Position numbers and translations under genes: made by a program. Below, one piece after another: positions 51,210 through 60,172 of a stretch of 64,000 nt of DNA. The DNA is from Streptomyces glaucescens. GTDB lineage: Bacteria > Actinomycetota > Actinomycetes > Streptomycetales > Streptomycetaceae. Location of the stretch: positions 434,001 through 498,000 of the forward strand of contig NZ_CP009438.1 in assembly GCF_000761215.1 (NCBI RefSeq), given 5' to 3'. The notes under the pieces were generated by a model that saw only the letters and a program-made list of their open reading frames with translations, ran no database searches and was not told the origin of the DNA. How positions within the stretch are numbered: the first letter of the stretch is position 1; each line of letters begins with the position of its first letter.

Positions 51210-51264
51210 CCCGTTGCCGTGCGTTGTGATGTGTGCCGGAGCATGCCCTGCGCGATCACCGGCC

Positions 51265-51296
51265 CAAGCTCTTCTTGAGCAACTTCAGAGCTTGGC
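51265..51296 (-). terminator. Inverted repeat after the APH-fold gene
   Basis: CCAAGCTCT and AGAGCTTGG flank a 14-base loop. It lies ~160 bases after the phosphotransferase stop and 56 bases before the small membrane protein start, so it ends the former transcript or regulates the latter. Confidence 0.5.
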
Positions 51297-51455
51297 CGCG
51301 CGCATCGCCCGGGCCGCCCGAGCCTCACGTTCGCGGAGCGCACGGGGGATCCGCGGGCCGCCGTCGCCGTGCCGGTCCCGCGGGCGGCTGCCGGGGCCAC
51401 GCGGGAACCGCGTCCGCCGTGCCGCCGCCGGAGGGCCGCGGGGCCGGCGTCCGGG

Positions 51456-52364
51456 TCACCCGAAGCGTCTGTGGTCGTCCAGGACCGCGTCGATCACCGA
51501 CAGGCTGCCGGCGGCCCGCTCGTCCCGGGGACCGGCGCACTCCGTCAGGGTCAGCAGGGCCTTCCACAGGGCCCAGCCCCTGGCCCGCGCCCAGGTGCCG
51601 TCGTCCTGGCCGACCGCCCGGCGGAACACCTCGCGGCTGTCGTCGCGGAACATGGTCCAGGCGATCACGAGGTCACAGGCCGGGTCGCCGACGCCCGAGG
51701 TCCCGAAGTCGATCACCGCCGACAGCCGCCCGCCGGTCACCAGCAGGTTGCCGGCCGCGATGTCGCCGTGGAACCACACCGGCGCGCCCCGCCGGCCGGC
51801 GTCGAGCGCCGCCTGCCAGACCTCGGTGGCCCGCGCGGTGTCGACACGGCCGTCCAGGGCCGCGATGCAGCGGCGTGTCTCCTCGTCGTAGTGGGCCGGC
51901 GACGCGCCGCGGTACCAGCTGTGCGCCCCGGCGAGCGGACCGCCCGTCGGGTCACAGCGCTGGAGGGCCAGGACGAACCCGGCGACGTCGGCGGCGAACC
52001 GCGTCAGGTCGCCGATGCGCCGGGGCGCGGCCGTCTCACCGGGCAGCCAGCGCCGGACGGACCAGGGGTGGGGATATCCCTCGCCCGGGGCTCCCCTGGC
52101 CAGGACCGTGGGGACGGCCACGGGCAGGGCGGGGGCCAGGCGGGGCAGCCACTCGCACTCCTTGTCGACCGCGGGCGCGTAACCGGCGGCGGTGGGCAGC
52201 CGGACCGTCATCTCGTCACCGAGGCGGTAGGTGCGGTTGTCCCAGCCGTCCCTCTCCACCGGCACCACCGGCAGACCGCTCCACTCGGGGAACTGAGCGG
52301 CGATCAGACGCTTCACCAGGCCGGCGTCGATACCGGCACGCCCGTCCGGCGCAGTCGGGACCAT
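51456..52364 (-). CDS. Aminoglycoside phosphotransferase-fold kinase
   Basis: A 302-residue kinase. RDGWDNRTYRLGDEMTVRLP is the nucleotide loop, VWFHGDIAAGNLLVTGGRLS contains catalytic Asp201, and AVIDFGTSGVGDPACDLVIA the metal-binding Asp219. This is the general APH/choline-kinase family; members phosphorylate aminoglycosides, macrolides, sugars or amines. There is nothing to fix the substrate, and antibiotic resistance should not be assumed. It lies 150 bases downstream of the M20 amidohydrolase on the same strand. Confidence 0.83.
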   Translation of the reverse strand: MVPTAPDGRAGIDAGLVKRLIAAQFPEWSGLPVVPVERDGWDNRTYRLGDEMTVRLPTAAGYAPAVDKECEWLPRLAPALPVAVPTVLARGAPGEGYPHPWSVRRWLPGETAAPRRIGDLTRFAADVAGFVLALQRCDPTGGPLAGAHSWYRGASPAHYDEETRRCIAALDGRVDTARATEVWQAALDAGRRGAPVWFHGDIAAGNLLVTGGRLSAVIDFGTSGVGDPACDLVIAWTMFRDDSREVFRRAVGQDDGTWARARGWALWKALLTLTECAGPRDERAAGSLSVIDAVLDDHRRFG

Positions 52365-52514
52365 GCGCCGATCCTGACGCCTGGCGGCATGCCGGACAAG
52401 CGAAATAACGTACCGGCGTACCGACGGAGGTGGCTGCCGGGCGGAGCGCCGTCCCGGAACGGCGAGCGGGCGGTCCGCGGCGGCTCCGTCGGGCGGTGGG
52501 GCGCGCGGTGGCTG

Positions 52515-53723
52515 CTACCGGGCCGCCAGGTACCCGAGCGCCACCGCCGCGTGCAGGGCGGCGCCCGTGGCGAGGGCCGGCTCGTCGAAGACGACCCGGT
52601 TGGAGTGGCAGTCGGGCGCGTTCTCGGCGGGGTCGCCCGGCCGGCGGGCGCCGAGGAAGACCATGGTGCCGGGTACGCGGCGCAGGACGTACGAGAAGTC
52701 CTCCGCGCCCATGAACGGCTGCGGCAGCCGGTGGACGCGGTCCGCTCCGAGCAGGCCGGCGGCGGTGTCGCGGACGGCCGCCGCGACCGTCTCGTCGTTG
52801 ACCACGGGCGGATAGCCCTCGATCAGGTCGACGTCCACGGTGGCGCCGTGGGCGGCGGCCACGTGCCGGGCGACCCGGTCGATGCCCTCGCGCACCCGGT
52901 GCCGGGTCCGCGGTGTCAGGGTGCGGAAGGTGCCGTGCAGTTCGGCGGTCTCCGGGATGATGTTGGTGGTGGTCCCGGCGCGGATCGAGGCGATGGTGAT
53001 CACGGCCGGGTCGAAGATGTCCACCGTGCGGGTGGTCAGCGTCTGCAGCGCCTGGACGATCTCGCAGGCCACCGGGACGGGATCGAGGGACACGTGCGGC
53101 GCCGAGGCGTGGCCGGACCGGCCGCGGACGGTCAGGTGGATCTGGTCGGAGGCGGCGAAGGTCGGCCCGGGCCGCAGGTGGAGGGTCCCGCTCTCGAAGC
53201 GCGTCGTGACGTGCAGGGCGAACGCCGCGGCGATCCGGGCGCCGTCCGGGGTGTCCAGCAGCCCTTCGTCGATCATGTACTGGGCGCCGCCGTCGCTCTC
53301 CTCCGCCGGCTGGAACATGAAGAGCACCCGGCCGGCGAGTTCCGCCCGCCGCGCGGCCAGCAGCCGGGCCGCGCCGACGAGCATCGCCGTGTGCAGGTCG
53401 TGTCCGCACGCGTGCATGGCGCCGGGCACCTCGGAGGCGAAGTCCAGGCCGGTGTCCTCCTGCTGGGGCAGGGCGTCCATGTCGGCGCGGAGCAGTACGG
53501 TGGGCCCGGGCCGGCCGCCTTCCAGCACCGCGGTGACGGAGCTGAGCCGCTCCCCCGTCCCGACCGTCAGGCCCAGGCCGTCGAGTGCGGCGAGCACGGC
53601 CTGCTGGGTGTGCGGCAAGTGCAGGCCCAGCTCGGGCATCCGGTGCAGAGCCCGTCGTACGGCGACGATCCCGGGGAGCAGTGCACGGGCCTCGGCGAGC
53701 AGATGTCCGGGCGTTGCGGTCAC
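52515..53723 (-). CDS. M20-family amidohydrolase, hippurate-hydrolase-like
   Basis: A 402-residue cytoplasmic amidohydrolase. ALHRMPELGLHLPHTQQAVL is the family start, PGAMHACGHDLHTAMLVGAA the zinc site, LFMFQPAEESDGGAQYMIDE the Glu pair, and QPFMGAEDFSYVLRRVPG the C-terminal signature. It belongs to the hippurate hydrolase/IAA-amino acid hydrolase/N-acyl amino acid hydrolase group. ATG 53723 has a GGAG site. A separate M20 gene of the AbgB branch is at 16272. Confidence 0.87.
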   Translation of the reverse strand: MTATPGHLLAEARALLPGIVAVRRALHRMPELGLHLPHTQQAVLAALDGLGLTVGTGERLSSVTAVLEGGRPGPTVLLRADMDALPQQEDTGLDFASEVPGAMHACGHDLHTAMLVGAARLLAARRAELAGRVLFMFQPAEESDGGAQYMIDEGLLDTPDGARIAAAFALHVTTRFESGTLHLRPGPTFAASDQIHLTVRGRSGHASAPHVSLDPVPVACEIVQALQTLTTRTVDIFDPAVITIASIRAGTTTNIIPETAELHGTFRTLTPRTRHRVREGIDRVARHVAAAHGATVDVDLIEGYPPVVNDETVAAAVRDTAAGLLGADRVHRLPQPFMGAEDFSYVLRRVPGTMVFLGARRPGDPAENAPDCHSNRVVFDEPALATGAALHAAVALGYLAAR

Positions 53724-53971
53724 CGCGTCCTCCTGTCGGGCGCTGTCCGGCGGGCGGGGCGTCGCGCCGGCCCGGTGACGAGTGCCCGCGCGAGCGGCTG
53801 ATCACTCGGAACCACCGGGGTGGCGGCCCGTGCCCGTCACCGTCGCCGGGGCGCCGTGACGGCGGTGCCGGCGCACCGGAGCCGGCTCCCGGAGTGTCAC
53901 TCCTGCCGGACGTGGGGTTACCCGGAGTATGTACCGGGCGGTGACCGCCGTGGGACCATCTCGGACGAGGA

Positions 53972-53992
53972 AAGTCGAACGTATGTCGACTT
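53972..53992. promoter_or_regulatory. 21-bp palindrome upstream of the GH5 gene
   Basis: AAGTCGA-ACGTATG-TCGACTT has perfect 7-bp arms with a 7-base AT-containing centre. It ends 37 bases before GTG 54030. The sequence does not match the DasR, CebR or Zur consensus known to me, so the regulator is not identified. Confidence 0.55.
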
Positions 53993-54029
53993 CCGTCACC
54001 GGCGCGGACCGACGTCCGGGAGGCTGCCC

Positions 54030-55445
54030 GTGCTGCGAAGGACCCTGACGGCCGGCGCGGTGATCGGCGCGGTGATCGGCGCGCTGCCGGCAGAGGCGCG
54101 GCACGACCGCCGGCCCCCGCGGGAGCAGCGGGACGAACCGGGCGAACGGGAGCTGCCGGCCGTCCCCGTCCCCCGCCTCACCGACCGGGACGGGCGGGTG
54201 CTGACCCTGCGCGGCTGGAACGTCGAGGACAAGGCGAACCGGGGCGACAAGGCCCTGTCGGCCATCACCGAGCGGCACTTCCGCGACCTGCGGGCACAGG
54301 GCTTCGGTTTCGCCCGGCTGCTCGTGTTCTGGGACGACCTGGAGCCCCGCCCCGGGCGGTACAGCACCGCCTACCTGAGGAAGATCGATCGCGTACTCGA
54401 CTGGGCCGCGCGCAGCGACGTCAAGGTCCTGGTCGACGCCCACCAGGACGTGTTCGGACCGGCCTTCGGCCACCGCGGGGTGCCCGAGTGGGCGACCCGG
54501 ACCGACGGGCTGCCGTTCACCCCGCACCCGGACGACTGGTTCGCCGAGTACTTCGAGCCCGCCGTCCAGCGCGCCTTCACCCACCTCTACGAGGATCCCG
54601 ACCTCCGGCGCGCGCAGGCCGGCGCCTGGCGCGTCCTCGCCGGTCACCTGGCCCACCACCCGGCCGTGATCGGCTACGACCTGATCAACGAGCCGATGGG
54701 CGAGCTGCGCGAGGGGGAGGACCTGCCCGCGGCCGCCCGCCGCATCGAGCGGGACCAGCTCACCCCGATGTACAACCGCCTGGCCGACGCGGTCCGTTCG
54801 GTCGACCGGGACGCCTGGCTGTTCGTCGAGCCCACACCCGTCGTGGGCGAGGGCGTGCCGACCGGCCTCGGACGCATCGACGACCCGAAGGTGGTGTACG
54901 CGCCGCACTTCTACAACACGGCCATGGAGGCGGGCGCCGACTACGATCCCGGCGCCGGGTGGATCGAGGCGTACGAACGGGCCGTGGTCGAGTATCCGCG
55001 GAAGTACGGCGTGCCGGTGGTCGTGGGCGAGTGGGGTCCGCTGAACAACGCGCTGCCCAACATGGGCCGCTTCTACCGCGACGCCATGGCGTCCCTCGGC
55101 CGCTACACCTCCGGCTGGGCGGGCTATGTGTGGTGCTACGGCGGCGGCTACTGCGCCCTCGACGGCACCGGCGCCTTCCGCACCCACAAGGAACTCACCG
55201 CCGAGCCCTACGCCGCGGGCGTGGCGGGGACCGTCGCCTCCGCCTCGTACGACCCGCGGGCCGGCGTGTACCGGCTGGTCTACCGGGCGGCCCGGCACGG
55301 CTCACGGCTGTCCGAACTGTCCCTGCCGCCGGGCAGCTGGCGCGCCACCGCGTCCGGCGCCACGGTGGTGCGTACGGCGGCGGGACGGGCGTGGGTGCTG
55401 GCGGCACCGGGCCGGGAGGTGACGGTCACCGTCCGGCGTGGCTAA
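54030..55445 (+). CDS. GH5 endoglycoceramidase-like glycosidase
   Basis: A 471-residue secreted GH5 enzyme. GTG 54030 begins a Sec signal ([19 protein letters not shown]) and has GGGAGG six bases upstream. Catalytic-core motifs: [32 protein letters not shown] with acid/base Glu221, and [11 protein letters not shown] with nucleophile Glu334. HQDVF and NEPMG are typical of endoglycoceramidases, which release ceramide from glycosphingolipids; other sphingolipid or beta-glycoside substrates are possible. A ~90-residue beta-rich C-terminal domain follows. The gene stands alone. Confidence 0.82.
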   Translation: MLRRTLTAGAVIGAVIGALPAEARHDRRPPREQRDEPGERELPAVPVPRLTDRDGRVLTLRGWNVEDKANRGDKALSAITERHFRDLRAQGFGFARLLVFWDDLEPRPGRYSTAYLRKIDRVLDWAARSDVKVLVDAHQDVFGPAFGHRGVPEWATRTDGLPFTPHPDDWFAEYFEPAVQRAFTHLYEDPDLRRAQAGAWRVLAGHLAHHPAVIGYDLINEPMGELREGEDLPAAARRIERDQLTPMYNRLADAVRSVDRDAWLFVEPTPVVGEGVPTGLGRIDDPKVVYAPHFYNTAMEAGADYDPGAGWIEAYERAVVEYPRKYGVPVVVGEWGPLNNALPNMGRFYRDAMASLGRYTSGWAGYVWCYGGGYCALDGTGAFRTHKELTAEPYAAGVAGTVASASYDPRAGVYRLVYRAARHGSRLSELSLPPGSWRATASGATVVRTAAGRAWVLAAPGREVTVTVRRG

Positions 55446-55587
55446 CCGTCCGGGGCGGGGACGGACGAGTGCCGCCGTCGCCGCGGCCACGCCGGTCCGG
55501 GCGTGTGCGCGGCGACGGACGGGGCGGGAGCGGAAGCCGGCCGGGGCACCGCCCGGCTCCGCGTCCCGCGCCCGGGCCGCCGGTGTG

Positions 55588-56232
55588 TCACCTGCGCCAG
55601 AAGAGGTGGTGGGTCACCCCGCTCGGGCTGGGCACGACATCCCGGTGGTAGCGGTCGAGCAGTTCGTCGGGCGACTCCCAGAGCCGCGCCCCGGAGCCCA
55701 GCTTCACCGGCGAGACCGCCACGTGCAGGGTGTCGACGAGACCTGCGTCGAGGAACTCCCGGATGGTGGTGGCGCCGCCGCCGAGGCGCACGTCCTTGCC
55801 GCCCGCCGCCTCCCTGGCCCGGGCGAGGACCGTGGCCGGATCGCCCTCGACGAAGTGGAACGTGGTGTCGGAGAGCGTGAACGAGGGGCGCCAGTGGTGG
55901 GTCATGACGAACACCGGGGTACGGAACGGAGGCTCGTCGCCCCACCACCCCTGCCACGCGTGGTCCTGCCAGGGGCCGCGCTGGGGGCCGAACTTGTTGC
56001 GGCCCATGATCTCCGCGCCGATGTTGCGGGCGTAGTCCCGGGTGAAGTAGTCGTCGAGGCCCCGGCTCCCCCCGGGGTCGGTGCGCATCGGCCAGCTCGC
56101 CGTGGCACCGGCCCAGGCGAACAGCTCACCGGGATCGGCGTGGCCGAACGGCCGCTCCAGGGTCTGGTGCTCGCCGGCGCCGTAGCCGTCGCTCGACACG
56201 TTGAAGTTCTGCACTCTCAGCAGCTGGGTCAT
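55588..56232 (-). CDS. Dihydrofolate reductase-like RibD C-terminal protein
   Basis: A 214-residue reductase: [54 protein letters not shown] and [20 protein letters not shown] follow the fold of the RibD C-terminal and DHFR-like family. VRLGGGATT is the NADPH loop. Typical members reduce small aromatic or pterin-like substrates; this long N-terminal insert ([20 protein letters not shown]) is common in uncharacterised actinobacterial members. ATG 56232 has AGGAGG upstream. An 8-bp tandem repeat lies in the leader. Confidence 0.82.
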   Translation of the reverse strand: MTQLLRVQNFNVSSDGYGAGEHQTLERPFGHADPGELFAWAGATASWPMRTDPGGSRGLDDYFTRDYARNIGAEIMGRNKFGPQRGPWQDHAWQGWWGDEPPFRTPVFVMTHHWRPSFTLSDTTFHFVEGDPATVLARAREAAGGKDVRLGGGATTIREFLDAGLVDTLHVAVSPVKLGSGARLWESPDELLDRYHRDVVPSPSGVTHHLFWRR

Positions 56233-56246
56233 CCGGCTCCTCCTGT

Positions 56247-56278
56247 GATCGACGGATCGATGGATCGATGGATCGATG
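56247..56278. repeat. Four 8-bp GATCGATG units
   Basis: GATCGACG, then GATCGATG three times, directly before the RibD-like gene, 15-46 bases upstream of its ATG. The unit contains GATC and the array is followed by GGAATCGACC. It is a candidate phase-variable or regulatory element. Confidence 0.6.
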
Positions 56279-56418
56279 GGAATCGACCACAGGTGGACTG
56301 CCGGAGCAGCGAGAACTCATCGCGCCGCCCGCGACGTCCTGCTCGCCCGGGCACCGGCGGGCGCGCACGGGACCTGACCGCGGGGGGCGGACACGGCGCG
56401 CCGGCGGGCGGGCCGGCC

Positions 56419-56679
56419 TCAGTCGGCGGACTCGCCCGCCCTGGCGAGCGGCCGGACGGCGCGCTGTCCGCCCAGCAGCCGCGCCGCCTGGAGCCGGATG
56501 CGCTCGGCGGCCGTCCGGGCCTCCGCCACGGCGTCGCCGCGTTCGCGCACCAGCTCCTCGTAGATCGGTATGCGAGCTCCCTCGCCGGCCGTGCGCCGCA
56601 CTGGACGGGTCCTTTCCGTAGTCACGCGAATGCGCGGAGCGCCGGAACGCCCCGCGGACAGCGAGCCTTCTGCCCGCAT
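56419..56679 (-). CDS. Small helical protein of unknown function
   Basis: An 86-residue frame whose second half reads [20 protein letters not shown], then [18 protein letters not shown], a long amphipathic helix. Short proteins of this kind with an IPxYxELVRERG start are common in Streptomyces but have no assigned role. The true start may be GTG 56625, 18 codons later, since neither start has a good ribosome site. Confidence 0.5.
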   Translation of the reverse strand: MRAEGSLSAGRSGAPRIRVTTERTRPVRRTAGEGARIPIYEELVRERGDAVAEARTAAERIRLQAARLLGGQRAVRPLARAGESAD

Positions 56680-56808
56680 CGGCGTCCTTCAATCCCGCTC
56701 TTCCGGCCGCCGCGCTCCCGGCCGCGGCCGGACCGGCCGTCCGGGCGCCCGGAGGAGGTGCGTGACAGACTGTGCCGATCATGTCCCGCCAGAAAGGTGA
56801 CGACTCCT

Positions 56809-57309
56809 ATGTCCAGGGTCGAGCTGACCACTAACTTCGGCCGCATCGTGCTCGAGCTGAACGACGCCGAGGCACCCAAGACCGTCGAGAACTTCCTGAC
56901 GTACGTCCGGAACGGGCACTACGACGGGACGGTCTTCCACCGGGTGATCGACGGCTTCATGATCCAGGGAGGTGGCTTCACCCAGGAGATGTCGCAGAAG
57001 CCCACCCAGGCGCCGATCACGAACGAGGCCGACAACGGGCTGAAGAACACCGCCTACACCGTCGCCATGGCGCGCACCGGCGACCCGCACTCCGCCACCG
57101 CGCAGTTCTTCATCAACGTGTCGGACAACGCCTTCCTCGACTTCAAGGCGAAGAACCCGAACGGCTGGGGTTACGCCGTCTTCGGCAAGGTGGCCGAGGG
57201 GCAGGAGGTCGTCGACCGGATCAAGCAGGTGCGCACGGGCAGCAAGGGCGGCCACCAGGACGTGCCCCTGGAGTCCGTCGTCATCGAGGCGGCCAAGGTC
57301 ATCGGCTGA
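56809..57309 (+). CDS. ppiB: Cyclophilin peptidyl-prolyl isomerase, proteobacterial type
   Basis: A 166-residue cytoplasmic cyclophilin. [15 protein letters not shown] contains the catalytic Arg, and [20 protein letters not shown], then [20 protein letters not shown], finish the domain. The protein follows E. coli PpiB nearly block for block ([19 protein letters not shown], and [14 protein letters not shown]), rather than the usual Gram-positive type. A similar Gram-negative-like CypB has been noted in Streptomyces, suggesting ancient transfer. AAAGG lies ~11 bases before ATG 56809. A strong terminator follows. Confidence 0.92.
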   Translation: MSRVELTTNFGRIVLELNDAEAPKTVENFLTYVRNGHYDGTVFHRVIDGFMIQGGGFTQEMSQKPTQAPITNEADNGLKNTAYTVAMARTGDPHSATAQFFINVSDNAFLDFKAKNPNGWGYAVFGKVAEGQEVVDRIKQVRTGSKGGHQDVPLESVVIEAAKVIG

Positions 57310-57323
57310 CCCCGGCCACGCCG

Positions 57324-57358
57324 GCGGACGGCCGCCCCGCCCGGGGCACGCCGTCCGC
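57324..57358 (+). terminator. Terminator after ppiB
   Basis: GCGGACGGC and GCCGTCCGC form a 9-bp outer stem around an inner GCCCCG/CGGGGC hairpin, starting 15 bases after the cyclophilin stop. Confidence 0.85.
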
Positions 57359-57396
57359 TTCCGCGCGGAGACCGCGCGCAGTTCGCGCTCAGCCGA

Positions 57397-57478
57397 GCCC
57401 GCCGTGCGCCGGGGCCCTCTTCGGTCGACCCGCCCGCCGTGCGCCGGGGCCCTCTTCGGCCGACCCGCCCGCCGTGCG
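57397..57478. repeat. 35-bp tandem repeat, 2.3 copies
   Basis: GCCCGCCGTGCGCCGGGGCC, then CTCTTCGGTCGACCC, occurs at 57397 and again at 57432 (with one change), and a third partial copy starts at 57467. It lies between the ppiB terminator and the end of the P450 gene, which is only 10 bases further on. Confidence 0.65.
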
Positions 57479-57487
57479 TGCCGGGCC

Positions 57488-58684
57488 CTACCGGGTGAAC
57501 CGCAGCGGCAGGCTCCGCGGGCCACGGATCAGCAGGCCCGGGCGCCACATGATGGCCGCCGGATGGATGTCCAGGGCGATGTCGGTGCAGCGGTCCAGCA
57601 GCGAGCCGATGGCGATGCGTGCTTCGAGGCGGGCCAGCGGGGCGCCCAGGCAGTAGTGGATGCCGTGGCCGAACGCCACGTGCCCGCGGGCGTCCCGGGT
57701 GATGTCGAAGCGGTCGGGCGAGTCGAATCGCGCGGGGTCGCGGTTGGCGTCGGCCAGCGCGACGAGGACCAGTTCGCCGCCGCCGGGGACGACCGTGCCG
57801 CCGATCGTCACCGGCTCGGTGGTGAAGCGGTACGTGGGGGTCTCGACGGGGCCGTCGTAGCGCAGCATCTCCTCGACGGCGTTGTCGATGAGGGACGGGT
57901 CCGCGCGCAGGGCGGCCAGTTGGTCGGGGTGGGTGAGCAGGGCGAGGACGCCGTTGGAGATGAGGTTCACGGTGGTCTCGTGGCCGGCGACGAGCAACAG
58001 CCAGGCCATGCCGAGCAGTTCCTCCGGGGACAGCCTGTCGCCGTCGTCGTCCGCGCCGTGCATCAGCGCGCTCATCAGGTCGTCCCCGGGCTGCTGCCGC
58101 CTGACCTCCAGCAGCGTGGTGAGGTACCGCGCCATCGAAGCCGCCGCGGTCTTGCGGACGGTGGGGTCGGTGGCGCCGATGGCGTCGTTGGACCAGGTGC
58201 GGAAGGACTCGCGGTCCAGGTCGGGGACGCCGAGGAGTTCGCAGATCACGGAGATGGGCAGCGGGAAGGACAGCGCCTCGACGAGGTCCGCGCGCCCGTC
58301 CGGGGCGGCGAGCATACGGTCCAGGAGCGCGTCGGTCGTCTTCTGGATGCGCGGCGCGAGCCCTTCGACGCGGCGGGCGGTGAACTCCCGGGCGACCAGC
58401 TTGCGCAGCCGCGTGTGGTCGGGCGGGTCCGCCCTCAGCATGTGCGGGCCGGAGGAGACGGCGTCCAGGGGCAGTGCGGGCGACGCGTTGCTCCAGTCCT
58501 TGGAGAGCCGCGGGTCCGCCAGCGCGGCCCGCCCGGCTTCGTAGCCGACGACGAGCCAGGCGATGGCGCCCCCCTCCGGCATCCGGATCCGGTGCACCGG
58601 GCCCTGGGCGCGCAGCCGGGCGTACACGGGATAGGGATCGCGGGTGAACGACTCACCGAGCGCGGACAGGTCGACGACGTCCAT
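57488..58684 (-). CDS. Cytochrome P450, CYP107-like
   Basis: A 398-residue soluble P450. I-helix LLLVAGHETTVNLISNGV, the ExxR motif in VEEMLRYDGPV, and the heme loop AFGHGIHYCLGAPLARLEAR with Cys345. Overall it is CYP107-like, and the N-terminus has no membrane anchor. No ferredoxin or reductase gene is adjacent and no biosynthetic cluster surrounds it, so its substrate and redox partner are unknown. ATG 58684 has GAGG upstream; a longer frame to 58846 is a shadow. Confidence 0.88.
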   Translation of the reverse strand: MDVVDLSALGESFTRDPYPVYARLRAQGPVHRIRMPEGGAIAWLVVGYEAGRAALADPRLSKDWSNASPALPLDAVSSGPHMLRADPPDHTRLRKLVAREFTARRVEGLAPRIQKTTDALLDRMLAAPDGRADLVEALSFPLPISVICELLGVPDLDRESFRTWSNDAIGATDPTVRKTAAASMARYLTTLLEVRRQQPGDDLMSALMHGADDDGDRLSPEELLGMAWLLLVAGHETTVNLISNGVLALLTHPDQLAALRADPSLIDNAVEEMLRYDGPVETPTYRFTTEPVTIGGTVVPGGGELVLVALADANRDPARFDSPDRFDITRDARGHVAFGHGIHYCLGAPLARLEARIAIGSLLDRCTDIALDIHPAAIMWRPGLLIRGPRSLPLRFTR

Positions 58685-58870
58685 CGGGTACCACCTCACT
58701 GTGCGGGATTCGGCGCTGTGCACATCGTGCGCCCTCACCCGGGCACCCGCCGACGGCAATACCGGCCGGTTCGAGCCAAGTTGCGGCCGGGGAGGCAGCC
58801 GGGGGCGGTGGTGCCGGCGGGCCGTGGGAAGCCGCCGTCGGCGCACCGCGCCCCTGGCTGCGCCGCGCGC

Positions 58871-59560
58871 TCAGCCGCCGGCCCGCACCGAGATGCCGGC
58901 GATGCGTCCGTGCGCGTCGAAGGCCACCTCGACCGCGTCACCGCCCGGCAGTTCGGCGACGATCCGCTCGCCCTCGGCCCGCTGGGGCACGCCGTGGTGG
59001 TCGAAGTAGCCGGCGACGACCCGCCGGGGCGCGTGACCGATCAGGCCGGCGCCGGTGAGCAGCGTCCGGGGCAGTGCGACCGGGTCGAGGGCGGCGCGCG
59101 GCACCTGGGTGTCGTCGGGCAGGAAGTAGACCTGCGTGGCCGGCCCCGCGGGCACGCCGATGTAGCCCGGCGCCCCGGCCACCCCCATGCCGGTGAAGGC
59201 GAGCAGCTCGGCGGCGCGCCGCGGGTCGTCGAAGCCGGACAGCGCAAGGACGTCCGCGGTCAGCTCGGGGATGCCGTGCGCCCGCCCGTACCGTTCCACC
59301 GCGGTGGCCGGCGCGACGACGTCGGTGCCCCGGAGCCCCGGGTTGGCCCAGCCCCACATCCAGGACCGCTCCTCCATGTCGTACGTGCCGAGCACGGCGA
59401 CCCGCAGCTCCAGCCTGCCCTGCCGGTACAGGCAGGACGGCAGGTCCGCGGTCCAGGGGCCGTCGGGCAGGAACTGCGTCAGAGCGTCGAGCTGGGCCGC
59501 GCCCCAGGCGGCATGCCGTTCGGCTTCCAGGAGAAGCGCTTCGCTGAATCCACTCACCAT
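58871..59560 (-). CDS. DUF6882-family protein
   Basis: A 229-residue soluble protein. Its middle contains SWMWGWANPGLRGTDVVAPA, then HGIPELTADVLALSGFDDPR, RAAELLAFTGMGVAGAPGYI, and QVYFLPDDTQVP, a pattern of the actinobacterial DUF6882 family of unknown role. WGWANPG is the most recognisable part. It has no signal or membrane segment. ATG 59560 has a weak ribosome site. The P450 gene is downstream on the same strand, 186 bases away. Confidence 0.62.
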   Translation of the reverse strand: MVSGFSEALLLEAERHAAWGAAQLDALTQFLPDGPWTADLPSCLYRQGRLELRVAVLGTYDMEERSWMWGWANPGLRGTDVVAPATAVERYGRAHGIPELTADVLALSGFDDPRRAAELLAFTGMGVAGAPGYIGVPAGPATQVYFLPDDTQVPRAALDPVALPRTLLTGAGLIGHAPRRVVAGYFDHHGVPQRAEGERIVAELPGGDAVEVAFDAHGRIAGISVRAGG

Positions 59561-59613
59561 GCCCCGACCCTATGGGGCCGCCCGCGCCGCCCGCCGGCCC
59601 GGGGGTACACCCG

Positions 59614-60021
59614 TCATCGGCCCACCCGCCCGGCACTGCCGGCGCCGCGGCGAACCGCTTCGCCGGCGGAAGGCCGCTCGGCCGGGGCGGCGTCGCGTAT
59701 CGCCCTGGCGGTGACGGCCGGGTCGTAGCCGTCGGGCACCCCTGCGACGAGGACGATGTCCCCGGCGATGTGCCGGGACCGCAGCGGGGCGATCTCCTGG
59801 TAGGCGGGCGAGTCCCACCACGCCCGCGCCTCGTCGAGCGAAGGGAAGCCGATCACCACGACCGCCCCCGGCCAGTTCCCCTCCTTCGTCTCGTGCCCGG
59901 TGCCGTGCACCAGGAAGCGGCCGCCGTACGGCGCGAAGGTGCCGGGGATGCGCTCGATGTACTCGGCGACGTCCGGGTGGACGACCGTCTCGTGAAGGTC
60001 GGCGATGGCGTAGGCGGTCAT
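59614..60021 (-). CDS. DUF1330-family protein
   Basis: A 135-residue dimeric ferredoxin-like-fold protein of the DUF1330 family: AYAIADLHETVVHPDVAEYI, GGRFLVHGTGHETKEGNWPG, VVVIGFPSLDEARAWWDSPA, YQEIAPLRSRHIAGDIVLVA. YxAYxxIVxxxxVxxDVAEYxxRI is typical of the family, whose members act like small stress-related or catabolic binding proteins. ATG 60021 is preceded by GGAAGG. A perfect 9-bp-arm palindrome lies 65 bases upstream. Confidence 0.82.
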   Translation of the reverse strand: MTAYAIADLHETVVHPDVAEYIERIPGTFAPYGGRFLVHGTGHETKEGNWPGAVVVIGFPSLDEARAWWDSPAYQEIAPLRSRHIAGDIVLVAGVPDGYDPAVTARAIRDAAPAERPSAGEAVRRGAGSAGRVGR

Positions 60022-60085
60022 GGTGCGTCCTTCCGGTCGGTGCGGCCCGTACGTGAAGGACCTTGTCATGCGGACGCAGGGTGGT

Positions 60086-60106
60086 CGATTACCCGGCGGG
60101 TAATCG
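60086..60106. promoter_or_regulatory. 21-bp palindrome CGATTACCC-GGC-GGGTAATCG
   Basis: The arms match perfectly over 9 bp with a 3-base centre. It sits 65 bases upstream of the DUF1330 gene and 67 bases beyond the beta-propeller stop. The TTACCC-GGC-GGGTAA core looks like an operator of a TetR-type repressor, but no such gene is adjacent. A terminator is less likely because there is no U-rich end. Confidence 0.6.
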
Positions 60107-60172
60107 TCCCGGCGTCCCGCGCGCAGGGGTCCGGTCACCGGCATCGGCGTCGCGGGACCCCGGCGTGCGGGT

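Noticed and set aside
51456..52364. Antibiotic resistance gene
   Set aside because: The phosphotransferase fold is broad. No aminoglycoside-specific residues or resistance neighbours can be shown.
57488..58684. P450 as part of a natural product cluster
   Set aside because: No synthase, ferredoxin or transporter gene surrounds it; the neighbours are DUF proteins and a cyclophilin.
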